64,000 nt of DNA from Phlegmacium glaucopus. Lineage: Eukaryota > Basidiomycota > Agaricomycetes > Agaricales > Cortinariaceae. This document shows, piece by piece, positions 34,418 to 45,884 of the stretch. A program made the translations under genes and the position numbers. The stretch spans positions 122,055-186,054 of the forward strand of contig MU129999.1 in assembly GCA_015039465.1 (NCBI GenBank), in the 5' to 3' direction. The notes below the pieces were generated by a model. The model did no database searches. It had not been told where the DNA came from and worked only from the letters and a program-made list of their open reading frames with translations. The first letter of the stretch is position 1, and every line of letters starts with the position of its first letter.

Positions 34418-37400
34418 ATGTTTGTATCGAAACCCCTACCCACCACTCAGAAAATGCGAGGAAAGGCTACTCGATTTCGTATCCTCGTGGTCGGGCGAGC
34501 TAACTCGGGCAAAACAACAATCCTTCGAAGACTCTGCAACACTACGGGGGAACCCATGATCTTCAGTCCGAATGGTGAAAAGGTGAAGAATATGGCCAAA
34601 TTTCATGTGCCAGAGATACTAACATGATCTCAGATCGAGTCATCGGCCATTGCTCCATGCTCGAGGGTAAGCGGTTCGTCTGTTAGATTATATCCAATTA
34701 ATCTGCTGACACTGATGTAGCGTGGAGAGCACGACATCGAGAATCAAATGATATTTGAGGGCTACCCTGATTTTATCTTTCACGATTCCTGTGGTTTTGA
34801 AACTAGCAGTACTCAGGAGTTGAACCTGGTTCAGGAGTTCATGGAGCGTCGTTCGAAGGCACAAAGTGTGAATGAACAGCTTCACGCAATCTGGTGTGTT
34901 TAAGTACTTGCATTTAGAAAGAACCAATTTATTGATGAATTTGTTTTGACCAGGTACTGCATTCCAACAAGTGATGATCGACCAATCTCTGCAGTAGAGA
35001 AGAAGTTTTTCAATGAAGCTGGGACGGGGCTTGGTATGTGTCATCTATTCAATATTTTACATGAAAGATGACTCTGTGAAGTGCCAGTGATTGTTTTGTG
35101 GACCAAGACTGAGTTCCTTGATGTTGTTGTAGTTAAGCAACTCATGAAGGAAGGTAAGACAGTATCAGAGGCAAAGCAACAAGCTCCCCAAAAAGCCTGG
35201 GCTGAGTATGAACGTAACGTCCATCAACGCTTTGAGGAGTTTGAATATCCACCCAAGGCATATGTTGTATTTCGAAGTAAGTGTTACACTTAATTCTAAC
35301 AACTATTTGGCTAATTGCTAGCGCAGAGATGCATGAGCCTGGAGCTGATTGTAAAGACCTGATTGAAATAACAAGAGCTGTACTCTTTGGTGAAGACTTG
35401 CAAGGGCTTTCTGGGGTTAGAAGGTGGAGAACCTTGATTTCTTAAGTTTACCAGATTAACCAAAGATTAACATGGTTTTTTAGAACCGTGAATTCGACAG
35501 AATCAGCTCAGTTGGAAAACTATAAAGGGGGTCAGGCCCTGGTTTCTGCTCGGAATGTTCTTATCACTAGCAGCAACCTCGTCACAGTGAGGAACGGTGG
35601 GTTTCATAACCATAACCATGTGCATGTGGCATATGATAACCGTAACGGTATGTAATGTCACTATCTGATATTTGATGACATTGGAATGACACGAATAGAT
35701 ATCTGGGACAAGCTTCGGACAATGGTTGCTTTTGGTGCACTTCATGACTCAGCAGCACGACATAACCCTCCCAAGTGCCACCCAAACACTCGCAGAGCCG
35801 TGCTCAAGCAAATCATGGAGTGGGTTAACAATCTCGAAAAAATCATATGGTTGTATGGCTCAGCAGGTACGGGAAAAACCACGCTTGCACAATCCATCAC
35901 AGAACTATGCCATGAAATGAACATCTTGGCTGCCAGCTTTTCCTTTTCAACGACGGTAGAGGGTTGCAGCGACTCAACTCGTCTTATTGTTACGATCGCC
36001 TACCAACTTTGTCTCTCGATTCCAGAAGTTAGGTGCTACATCGAAGCAGTAGTAGAACGAGATCCCAACATTCTTCAATGGTCTCTGGACGCACAAATCC
36101 AGAAATTCATAATCTGGCCCCTCTCTCAAATAAAATCCCAGCTGACGAGCCCACAAGCCGTCAATTCCCGACCAAATCTTATCGTCATCGATGGGCTCGA
36201 TGAGTGTGGCAACGAAGATATGCAATGTTGCGTATTGCGCGCTCTTTCTGCAGTCTTTAAATCCCATGAATTCCCGATCTGCTTCCTCATCACCAGTCGC
36301 CCCGAACAACACATTCGCGAATTTTTCCAGGCGGGGCCATTGCGTTCCATGACGAAATTTCTTCCACTCGACAATACTTATTCCGATGACGACATTCAAG
36401 CATTTCTGAGATCGAATTTCGACGATATTAAACGAGAACATCCATTGAAAAGTCATATCCCTGTATCCTGGCCACCAGAGACGGTTATTAAGCGACTTGT
36501 TCAGCAGTCGTCTGGACAATTTATCTACGCCTCCGCAGTTACCAAATATATGAAGTCCCCCCAACATCAGCCCACAGAACGCCTGAATCATATATTTGGC
36601 ATTACCGATGGTGGAAGCGACAACCCGTTCGCCGAGCTAGATGTTCTGTATAACCGCATCTTTTCTTTAGTGGATGATATTCACACAGTGCTGGACGTGT
36701 TGAGTATTCTCCTCCATTTGAAGCACTATTGGTTTCCGCGCACTGTGAACTTGAAATTGATGGAAGGTCTTCTTGATCTTGAACGCGGCACTTTACACCA
36801 CAAATTAGTTCATCTACATTCGATTCTAGACATTCCGGCTCCAGACGACGATAAAACTGAAATACGGATTCTACATGCTTCACTCAATGATTTTCTTCGA
36901 GATGAAACTAGATCTAGGCAGTACCACATTGACGCGAGCCGTGCCCATGCCAAATTGACCCAACGCTTTATGACCTTTATTCCAATTGCGCACAAAAAAA
37001 ATTATAGTGAGTTGTTATCATGTTCTTGTCTTGTTGTTCTGTTTATTTACCGTATGCATAGATATGGATGATCTTGCAAGGCTTTCTTGTCAATTCTTCA
37101 TGGTTCACTGTGTTCTTTCATATCCGACCCCAGAACTTCTAGAAGATCTTCGTAACTTTGATATATCTGGCTTTCTAAATCTGTTGTCGTCACTGGGATT
37201 GTCACCTGTGACAATTAATCGACAGATATCGGATCTTTTTGCCTGGTTGAATCAGGTTTGCCATTTTCTTTTTTCAACTTGAGTCCCCTAGTCCATTAAA
37301 TTTCTCACAAAGCGCTGTTTTATATCATTCAGAGCTGTATGCCTCTAGGAAAGGACCTACAAACTTACTATTTACGAGCATGGGACAAACATATCTTAGC

Positions 37401-38156
37401 CTCCCTGGTACGGGACACTTTCCGAGTCCGACTGACAAGCCTCTTCGTTGTGTCTGCACTTCATCCACAGTTTTGGAAGCATTGCACCGTAGTAAGAGAG
37501 ATTGTCAATTGGAAGGAGCCTCCGTATGAAGCGCTGCGTCTCCCCAATACTCGTTTTCAATTCCTCTGCGCTGGAGAACCTGACGAGGAAGAACCCGACG
37601 GTACCGGGTACCATAAGATGTTATCCCAGTTTCTTAATGACTCCAGCCGTTCCGGCCCATTCTACGCTGACGAAGCCAAATTCACCTATTTGTCCACAAA
37701 AACTGTCCAGTTCATTACTGATAGCGAAGTGGAAACATCCCAGTACGTCATTTATATTTAATTGAAATGCTTCTCTTATATTAACCGTACAATAATTATA
37801 GATTCACATTCACTGATAATGTTTTACCCTATGATGATCTACGTATCTGGGCCTCGCAATGTTTGCCGTTTTTCCTTTCAAAAGCGTCCCGTACAGATTC
37901 CCTGGCAACCCGTTTGGAAACCGATCTCCTTCCTCTGGTCAACCGATTCAAATATCATAGCCAGAAGAAAAAGTTCGAGGTGATTCATGCAATAAACAGT
38001 TACATATACGGTGCGTACTTTCTCCAAGTTTCCAACGTATCTTTGATTTTCGGTTGCTTACTTACACCGACAAAAAATGAACACTTAGGTGTGTCAGAAC
38101 CCATGGCAGAGGCGCCACAACGCGAGGACTCGGCGGTCATCGAGAGCACATTATAG
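34418..38156 (+). CDS. Predicted GTPase-NACHT fusion (STAND-type protein)
   Basis: Eleven exons: 34418-34582, 34634-34666, 34721-34893, 34954-35033, 35082-35276, 35327-35423, 35484-35647, 35699-37006, 37062-37255, 37333-37742 and 37802-38156, giving 1057 aa. Residues 1-247 are the AIG1-like GTPase (G1 GRANSGKTT, G3 in HDSCGFE, G4 TKTE). From about 290 follows the usual agaric NACHT lead-in (FGALHDSAARHNPPKCHPNT), Walker A GSAGTGKTT (about 356) and Walker B NLIVIDGLDEC (about 463). A helical C-terminal region follows, with no WD40 or ankyrin repeats. The link rests on a 60-nt intron, GTGGAG...TTTTTTAG, that bypasses a TAA at 35443-35445 in phase. The NACHT part has no start codon of its own in frame. 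If it is not spliced, the locus is a 254-aa GTPase followed by a headless NACHT gene. STAND NTPases act as switches in fungal non-self recognition and programmed cell death. Confidence 0.68.
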
Positions 38157-38561
38157 CTTATTCAGAACGGCGGTAATAGATGTTAGTTTCAAGGGTAGCG
38201 TAGACTGACATTGTAAAAATTATGAGACAAAGCAAGAAAACAGGACATAAACAGACACGACGACACAGAAAAAGAAAATAATCGATCTTTTACAAAGGTG
38301 TAAGCAGACATTTGAAGTAAGCTAAAGAATAATTCCATCGTTGTCAGGATGTGAGAAAGAGAGTAGTTTTATATACATCATATGTGTGGAATTATGGTAC
38401 AATCAAGTTGAAGATTATTGAGTGTAAGCTTTGAAGTCCAGGTTGTGGTCAATGCGTTTTTATTGTTAGAAGGAAGAAAGTTGGAATTGAATGCCAAGTG
38501 AGCTCTAAATTTTGTTTGATTTAGCGTGCCGTCTGTCGAATTTTTTACTGGCATGGCTTGC

Positions 38562-39051
38562 CTATTTGGGGGTGAACCTGCGTTTGAGTACCAGGAATTT
38601 GTGCATGAAGAACACAAAACTCTGCTGATTGAAAAAGAAAGCTTTGATATTGGGAACCGACGAAAGCTGAGTGTAGACATACTTTGAAGGAGACGTTACC
38701 GGCTCGCTTTTCTCCGCCATAAGACTCTGTCACAGGCCTTTCCGACTCAAGGATTGTCTGTGTGTCGACATTCTCACCAATACAGTCGGAAGGCTAAATA
38801 GCGCAATGTGAATAACAGACCTATTCGTCATATATGTAGACCACTCACGGATTCGTGGCCTTCGAAATGTGTAGAGTTGTGGATCGTTTTCTGGATAAAA
38901 TGCGTCAGTAAATGCTAATTCGTTATATTAAGTTCATAACGTGTACCATCAAATGATCTGGGACTGCTGGGATGGGATCTCCATACAGAGAACGGTAGTC
39001 TGACGTGAGCACAAGTGAGAAAGATGGCAAAGGAATGTGGGAAAGCTGCAT
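38562..39051 (-). CDS. Type-1 small protein, copy A
   Basis: Exons 39051-38947, 38890-38849, 38793-38683 and 38624-38562 give 106 aa. Exon 1 reads MQLSHIPLPSFSLVLTS and ends DHLM. Exon 2 starts KTI. Exon 3 is acidic and Glu/Ser-rich (SERPVTESYGGEKR). Exon 4 encodes a short, basic, amphipathic-looking end (QSFVFFMHKFLVLKRRF). There is no signal peptide and no known domain. A TATA-like box lies 150 bp upstream. Intron phases are all 0 and shared with the copies at 42921, 58414 and 61838. Family and function not recognised. Conservation of reading frame in four diverged copies argues that it is a real protein. Confidence 0.7.
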
Positions 39052-39200
39052 ATGGACAAAAGAGTCGAGTTGGATGATAGTTCAAAGATGATGGGGGAAT
39101 AAAAACGAGGGAGCAGGGTGTAAAGGAAGAAAAGGACAGTATGAGTTGGTGGATGACAACTAAAGGGCTCTTGAAAGAAAAAAAAAGGGTCACTTGAGTT

Positions 39201-39206
39201 CTTATA
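39201..39206 (-). promoter_or_regulatory. TATA box of type-1 copy A
   Basis: TATAAG on the minus strand, 150 bp before the start codon, within GCTGTATAAGAACTC and followed by GACCC and a pyrimidine tract. The same arrangement is found at 43579-43584 and, as TATAAAG, at 62498-62504. Confidence 0.5.
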
Positions 39207-39605
39207 CAGCTGAACTAATTTGGTCGCCGCTTCTTGAGGCACAGAACGACAGACCGGCGGACTATGTTGGATTGGATAATCACTCGAATATCCACCCTTC
39301 ATTCAACAAAATTCTCTCGATCCACAATTAGAATCTCGACCTTGTCTCAACGCTCGCTCCAGCCATCAGAGTCGTTGCGACGATTCAAAACATTCCCCAA
39401 CTCGACAAGGCAATTTGGAAAAATAACAAGGATCTGGTGAGACTGAAATCAAATCATAAATCATTTGGTCCTGACAAAGAACCTTCGTCTACGTTGGCAA
39501 TTTATTCATTCGAGCACACTCCTCCCGTAGCCGATGATATAATAACCACCAACTGCGAGAGAACGCTATATCGAACGAAGACCTTGCTTTCTGTGGGACG
39601 AAGGG

Positions 39606-40606
39606 TCAATAACTGCCATTGAAACCACAGCCTTTGAAAACAAAACTCTGGCGACGAACATTGCATAGAGAGCCTCTAGGGAGAAACGGCGTATCTTCCT
39701 CAATGAGCTGGGTATCTATAATCCAAGTGCCGGTGTCAACTCTTCCTTGGATGGAATTGGAAAGCCTTGTATACCATCGACTCTGATAGCGGTAACCCAT
39801 GGCCGTAAACGGACCCTTTTTTTTCCAATATGATCTCTCGGTCAGTCCCATCCATCATTGGGTCCGCTGCACCGTAGGCTGAGGCCCCCCCATTTGACCA
39901 GCTTTCCCCGGGTTCTGTGACGCGAGTCACAGATAGTCACGTCAAACAATGGTGTGAAGGCGCCGATGTGAGTCAAAATCCATCATTCCAACTCCCATGT
40001 ATTTATATTTTGACAGCAAAAAATGAGGTGTGACCATAATTGGAAGATGTCCAAAGACAACAGCAGAAAGAATGTCAGACCATCAATTTCGCAAGAGTAA
40101 AGGCCACCGATGCTAGGGGAATCTGTATCGAAACACAGCACTAGAACTAGCCAAGCATAAAGTTGCACAACAGAAGCGAAATGCAAAACATTTTAAAATT
40201 AACGACTCACCGACTGAAGTACTGAAGGCCCACTCCCGCCTGAGATATTTTTTAAAAAAGGCTGATGTGTCTCGGTAGCTCGCAATCCGAAGGCCTATTC
40301 ACGGCATGTGGGGGGGCTGCTCGACAGACCAGCAGCAACTAAAGAGCACTCTGGGACTTGCAAGATGTGTTTCCTGTGTCCAATTTGACTGAAGGCTGTC
40401 TTTGATTCTCTGGTGGTCAAGATCTCAACGTTCAACTGTTGAAGCGCTGAAGCCTCTACTAGTGCATCCTCAACAAAACACAGCATGATAATTTCGCCAG
40501 TAATATCGACTGAATGTGAGCTAAGCAGCAGATATAGGTGTTCTCCTTCCCCATGCGTCACTGGATATTTGTCCATTCGATAAACCGATGTTTCATTGTG
40601 GCACAT
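39606..40606 (-). pseudogene. Type-2 locus, copy A (unidentified, probably decayed)
   Basis: A first exon starts at 40606 (MCHNETSVYRMDKY) and includes HLYLLLSSHSVDITGEIIM and VEILTTRESKTAFSQIG. These are shared with copy B, where the protein sequence is better conserved than expected for neutral DNA. Further down, a hydrophobic stretch with in-frame stops and a block GYRYQSRW...SNSIQGRVDTGTWIIDTQ, frameshifted here at a run of A, are visible. I cannot assemble one open gene. No known family. Confidence 0.45.
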
Positions 40607-40860
40607 GGTGCGGTGATGGGTGAGTTGAAGGTGTCCAAGACGTTATGTCCATTTAAAGTACTGGTTATCGACTAATGACCAGATCAATATACGAAGTGAG
40701 TTTATAATTTGCGTCGATGGTGGTGGTTGACTGAGAAAAATCAGGGGCGATCGAGGCTACCGTTGCGGTGTTTCAAAGTTCACTCAGTAGAAATGAATAG
40801 CGGTGGTTGACCTTTTCATTCATTTATAACTGGGATCCTTTTACTTCGCTTTTTCAGATC

Positions 40861-41620
40861 TTTGTATCGGTACAAATCAATGTCTTCTGTTTTTCATTCG
40901 CGAATATCAATGTCAAGTTTCAACCTATCATCACCCCACACGTCCTGAGGCCTGAGGCCTGAAGCTTGAAGGATATCCTCCAAATTTTAATGGACAGACT
41001 CGAAGCACTTATGAACCAATATTTATGGTCGCCTGTGTCGCCTCCGTTTTTTTTACACCGCCAAAGGCATTTCCTTCTGCCTCTTGAAGGTTCAGTGGTT
41101 CCGGCATTATTCGCGCTTTTATATTCTGACAATCATGGACCATCAGTGCGACTCCGAGTCCTAAAGGATTCGCCAAGTTGCGCCTTTTCCTCTAGTATAT
41201 TGGCGTTCCGATGCTTCCGCCGCGCTAGATTGAATAAAGATGGAGGTCTCTGCTTGTTCCAAACTCAACACCACTGGCAAGTCGAAGCCTTTTTGATCCA
41301 AGGCTTCTTTAGTGACCTGCTCGATAACCGGCTCATGGCCGGACTTCGGGTCCAGAACAGCTAAAAGAGCTCCGACGCAGCTTGTGAATATACACACATC
41401 AAATCAGAAAGTAGTCGCACCACCGACGCAATGGCTGAACAGCGAATACATAGTCATGGGAGTCCTACATAAAATGTAACCACCTTGGTATAGTATTACA
41501 TTTACAAGTTAAACCCATATAGATTCTCTCCAAGGAGAGATAAATAGCTCGTTCTGAAGAAATAGAAATATCGAGACCCTCTTATAGATCGACCATTCTC
41601 GCTGAATTCAAGATGCACAA
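40861..41620. repeat. Copy of the 52.1-53.0 kb downstream region
   Basis: TTCAACCTATCATCACCCCA, GATCCTCCAAATTTTAATGGAC-like sequence, GGTCGCCTGTGTCGCCTCCG and GATTCAAGATGCACAATACGATGG also occur at 52.1-53.07 kb, where they form the 3' flank and last codons of the cysteine-rich protein gene. Here only that flank is present, without the gene. A 132-codon frame (40966-41364) has no counterpart open frame in the other copies. Confidence 0.7.
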
Positions 41621-41634
41621 TACGATGGTGCTTT

Positions 41635-42459
41635 TTTATCATTCAGAGCTGTATTCCTCTAGGAAAGGACCTACATACTTCCTACTTACTAGCATGGGAC
41701 AAACACATCTTAGCCTCCTTGCAAGCCTCTTCGTTGTGTCTGCAGTTTTGGAAGCATTGCACCATAATATTAAAAAAGAGAAATCGTCAATTGGAAAGAC
41801 CCTCCGGATGAAGGGCTGCGTCTCCCCAACATTCGTTTTCAATTCCTCTGTGCTGGAGACTCCGAGAACATGACGAAGAAGAAGAACCCGACAGTACAGG
41901 GTACCATAAGATATTATCCCAGTTTCTTAATCATTCCAGTCGTTCCGGCCCATTCTACGCTGACGAAGCCGCCAAGTTCACCTGTTTGGCCACAAAAACT
42001 TGAACCAGTTCATTACTGATAGCGAAGTGGAAACCTCCCAGTACGTTCATTTTATATCTAATTCGAAAATTCTTCTCTCCCCAAGTTTCAATACTATTAT
42101 TAACTGTGCAAAATGATTTTATGGATGCCCATTCACTGATAATGTTTTACCCTATGATCTACGTATCTGGGCCTCGCAATGCTTGCCGTTTTTCCTCTCA
42201 AAAGCGTCCCGTACAGATTCCCTAGCAACCCGTTTGGAAATTGATCTGCTTCCTCTGGTCAATCGATTCAGATATCATAGTCAGAAGAAGGAATTTGAGG
42301 TGATTGATGCAATAACAAATTACATATATGGTGTCTCTTTGATTTTCGGTTGCTTACTTACACCGACAAAAATTGAATACTTAGGCGTGTCAGAACCCAT
42401 GGCAGAGGAGGGGGCACAACGTGAGGACTTGGCAGCGGCCATCGAGAGCACATTATAGG
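41635..42459 (+). pseudogene. Duplicated 3' end of the NACHT gene, decayed
   Basis: Begins inside the exon equivalent to 37333-37742 of the GTPase-NACHT gene (CTCTAGGAAAGGACCTACAT) with several frameshifts and a deletion. It continues through the last exon in good frame (SKASRTDSLATRLEIDLLPL) to the same stop. It lacks the NACHT domain and any start, so it is the truncated passenger of the segmental duplication. Confidence 0.8.
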
Positions 42460-42920
42460 GCTTATTCAGGACGGCGGTATTCTCAAGTGTAGCGTAGACT
42501 GACATTGTGAATAACATTATGAGACAAAGCAAGAAAACAAGACGTAAAAAAACACGACGATTGAGTCTCCACCGTTTTCAAGAGAAGAGTAAAATAATAG
42601 ATCTTTTACAAAGATAAGCAGACACGTTTGAAGTAAATTAAAGAACAACTTACCTCAGCACCCCTTATTCCCATCGACGACGCGGCTCTGTCGGGATGTG
42701 AGAAAGAAAGTAGTTTTATATACATCATGTGTGAAATTATGGTACAATCAGGTTGAAGATTATTGAGCGTAAGATTTTGAAGCTTTAAAAGTCCAGGTTG
42801 CGGTTAATGCATTTTTTTTATTAGAAGGAAGAAGGTCGGAATTGAATGCCAAGTGAGCTCTAAATTTTGTTTGATTTCGTGTGCCGTTTGTCGAGACACA
42901 TTTTTACTACCATGGCCTGC

Positions 42921-43427
42921 CTATTTGCGGGTGAACCTGCGCTTGAGCACCACGATGAAGAGCGCCAAACTCTGCTGATTGAAAAAGAAAGCTTGATATT
43001 GGGAGCCGACGAAAGCTGAGTGTAGACATACTTTGAAGGAGATGTTACCAGCTCGCTTTTCTCCGCCATGAGACTCGGTCACAGGCCTTTCCGAATCAAG
43101 GATGGTCTGCGTATCGACATTCTCACCGATACAGTTGGAAGACTAAACAGTGCAATGTGAATAACAGACCTATTCATCATTATATATGGACTACTCACCG
43201 ATTCGTGGTCTTCGAAACGCGTGGTTTTGTCATCGTTGGGTACATACCGAAAGTCGATCGTTTTCTGGATAAAATGTGTCAGCAACTGCTAATTCGTATA
43301 TATTTAAGTTCATAATGTGTACCATCAAATGATCTAGGACTGCTGGGATGGGATCTCCATACAGAGAACGATGACCTGATGTGAGCACAAGTGTGAAAGA
43401 TGGCAAAGGAATGTGGGAAAGCTGCAT
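42921..43427 (-). CDS. Type-1 small protein, copy B
   Basis: Exons 43427-43323, 43264-43199, 43142-43032 and 42974-42921 give 111 aa. It is nearly identical to copy A in exon 1 (MQLSHIPLPSFTLVLTSGHRS). Exon 2 is longer (KTIDFRYVPNDDKTTRFEDHES), exon 3 keeps SERPVTESHGGEKRAGN, and exon 4 ends QSLALFIVVLKRRFTRK. It has a TATA box at 43579. It is the recent duplicate of copy A, and both remain open. Function unknown. Confidence 0.7.
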
Positions 43428-44013
43428 GTGGACGAAAGAGTCGAGTTGAATGATAGTTCAAAGAAGCTGGGGGAATAAAAATGAGGGAGCAGGGTGTAAA
43501 GCGAGAAAAGGACAGTATGAGTTGGCGGATGACAACTAAAGGGGTCTTGAAAGAAAAAAAAAAAGGGTCAACTAGGTTCTTATACAGCTGAACTAATTTG
43601 GTCGCCGCTTCTTGAGGCACAGAACGACAGACCGGCGGACTATTTTGGGTTGAATAATCACTCAAATATCCACCTTCATTCAACAAGATTCTCTTGATCC
43701 ACAATTAGAATCTCGACCTCCTCTCAACGCTCGCTCCCAACCATTAGAGTCGTTGCGAGGAGATCATTCCCCAACTTGACAAGGCAATTCGGAAAAGTAA
43801 CAAGGATTCGGTGAGACTGAAATCAAATCATTTGGTCTCGACAAAGAACCTTCGTCTACGTTGGCAATTTATTCATTCGAGCACACTCCTCCCGTAGCGA
43901 TGATATCATAACCACCGACTGCGAGAGAACGCTATATCGAACGAAGACCTTGCTTTCTGTGGGACGAAGGGTCAACAACTGCCATTGGAACCACAGCCTT
44001 TGGAAACAACACT

Positions 44014-44949
44014 CTAGCAACGAACTTTGCCTAGAGAAGCTCTAGGGAGAAACAGTTTATCTTTCTCAATGAACTGGGTATCTATAATCCAAGTGCAGGT
44101 GTCAACTCTTCCTTGGATGGAATTGGAAAGGCTCATATACCGACTCTGATAGCGGTAACCCATGGCCATAAATGGACCCTTCCCCAATATGATCTCAGTT
44201 GTCCCATCCATCACTGAGTCCGCTGCACAGTAGGCTGAGGCCCCCCAATTTGACCAGCTTTCCTCGAGTTCCGTGACGTGGGTCACAGATAGTCACGCCA
44301 AACAATGGTAGGACGTGAGTCAAAATCCATCCATCGTTCCAACTCCCATGTATTTATATGTTGACAGCAAAAAATGAGGTGTGACCACAGTCGAAGATGT
44401 CCAAAGACAACAGCAGGAAGCATATCAAACCATTAATTGCGCAAGAGTAAAGGCCAATGCTAGGGAAATCTATGTCGAAACACAGCACAAGAACTAGCCA
44501 GGCATGAAACCGCACAACAGAAGTGAAATACATATGATTTTAAAATAACGACTCACCGGCTGAAGGCCCACTCCCGCCTGAGACATTTTTTTAAAAAAAA
44601 GGCTGTTGTGTCTCGGTGGCTCGCAATCTGAAGGCCTGTTCACGGCATGCGGAAAAGCTGCTCGATAGGCCAGCAACTAAAGAGTACTCTGGGACTTCAG
44701 GATGTCTTTCCTGGGTCCAAATTTACTGAAGGCTATCTTTGATTCTCCCGTGGTGAAGATCTCAACTGCTGAAGCGGTTAGCGCTGAGGTCTCTAATGCA
44801 GTCTCAACAAAACACACCGTGATGACCTCGCCAGTAATATCGATTGAATGTGAGCTAAGCAGCAGACATATGTGTTCTCCTTTCCCAGGTGTCACTGTGG
44901 ATATTTGTCCGATCGATAAACCGATGTTTCCATTGTCATTGTGGCACAT
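44014..44949 (-). pseudogene. Type-2 locus, copy B (unidentified)
   Basis: First exon from 44949 (MCHNDNGNIGLSIGQ) with HICLLLSSHSIDITGEVIT and VEIFTTGESKIAFSKFG. A downstream block, 44286-44014, is open here for 90 codons (TEIILGKGPFMAMGYRYQSR, NSIQGRVDTCTWIIDTQ). The middle part, with hydrophobic stretches, has stops. The blocks could be exons of one gene whose middle I cannot splice, or of a dying gene. No known family. Confidence 0.45.
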
Positions 44950-45145
44950 TATGTGATGGGTAAGTTGAAGGTGTCCTAGACATTATGGCAATTGAAAGTA
45001 CCGGTTGTCAACTAATGATCAGGTCAATATACCAAGTCGTGAGTGTATAATTTGCGTCGATGATGGTGGTTGACTGAGGAAAAATCAGGATGATCGAGGC
45101 TACCGTTGCGGTGTTTCAAATCGGTAGAAATGAATAGGGTTGGTG

Positions 45146-45154
45146 ACCCTTTCT
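45146..45154. repeat. Target-site duplication, left (ACCCTTTCT)
   Basis: Exact 9-bp direct repeat with 52033-52041, flanking the two-gene transposon. Confidence 0.88.
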
Positions 45155-45172
45155 TAGGTTCGGAGCAAGCCC
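45155..45172 (+). repeat. Left terminal inverted repeat
   Basis: TAGGTTCGGAGCAAGCCC, the exact reverse complement of 52015-52032. Confidence 0.9.
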
Positions 45173-45299
45173 CTTCTGCGCGGTACAAACAGACGAATAT
45201 AGATGTTTGTTGAGTAAATAGAGCCGTTTAAGGCGATTTTGATGTTTGGTCTGCACCTTCGCAGAAGGGGCTTGTTCCCAAGTAGCGAAAACCTTTAGG

Positions 45300-45884
45300 A
45301 CGTTTAGGATTTTCTGACAACACCACTTCCCACTCGTTCGTCATGAGATTTGGCGTTCCTCTTGGTTAGACCTCGATCTAGCTTACTGTGCTTTTTAATT
45401 ATTTTTATCTCAATCCAAAATTACTGCTTTCTGTCCGTCTTGGCTGGCTACATCCACCTCAACCAACACTCATTTCTTGTTCTCGGATCCCACCATCCAG
45501 CTGTAATGTATGCATCAAATTGTTGAATGACATCCAAATAATACACTGACGAGTTTGTTTGGCACAGATCGCGCTCGTTGTGACGATATTATCTCAATTA
45601 CCGATTACTGCTTTCCACCCATCTTGGCCAGCTACATCCACCTCAAACAACATTCTTTTTTTGTTCTCAGATCTCACCATCCTTCTATAAGGTATAAATC
45701 AATTCATTTAGTGAATCGAAATAATATCCTGACGACGTTTTTGGCATTTTTAGATCCCACCATCCAGCTATAGGGAATGAAAGATCCCACCATCCATCTC
45801 TAAGGTATGAATTAACCCATTTAATGACATCCAAATAATACCCTGACGAGTTTTTTCGGCACAGATCGCGCTCGTGGTGACGAA
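45300..45884 (+). repeat. Direct repeats in the helicase 5' region
   Basis: A unit containing ATCCCACCATCCAGCT, TGACATCCAAATAATAC, CTGACGAGTTT and GGCACAGATCGCGCTCGT occurs near 45488-45585 and 45790-45885, with a partial copy near 45671-45755. The last copy runs up to the helicase start codon. The repeats may be promoter or transposase-binding units inside the transposon. Confidence 0.6.

Larger units (their letters stand above)
37330..40860. repeat. Segmental duplication, copy A
   Basis: From the NACHT 3' exons through the type-1 and type-2 loci, this segment aligns with 41635-45145 with small indels. Shared landmarks: CTCTAGGAAAGGACCTACA, the protein-coding MPFFLSKASRTDSLATRLE region, GCAGAACGACAGACCGGCGGACTA-like sequence and GGTGGTTGACTGAG. 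The alignment continues after the transposon at 52042 (TTTTTCAGAT, TTGTATCGGTACAAATCAAT). Confidence 0.8.
41636..45145. repeat. Segmental duplication, copy B (left of the transposon)
   Basis: Paralogous to 37330-40800. Copy B is broken by the 6.9-kb transposon at 45155; its continuation lies at 52042 onward. Confidence 0.78.

Noticed and set aside
35974..36591. 205-codon open frame on the minus strand inside the NACHT gene
   Set aside because: Antisense shadow of a clearly coding exon. No domain, no splice context.
40966..41364. 132-codon frame as a gene
   Set aside because: The paralogous modules at 52.1-52.7 kb are not open in this frame, so it is a chance frame in a repeat.
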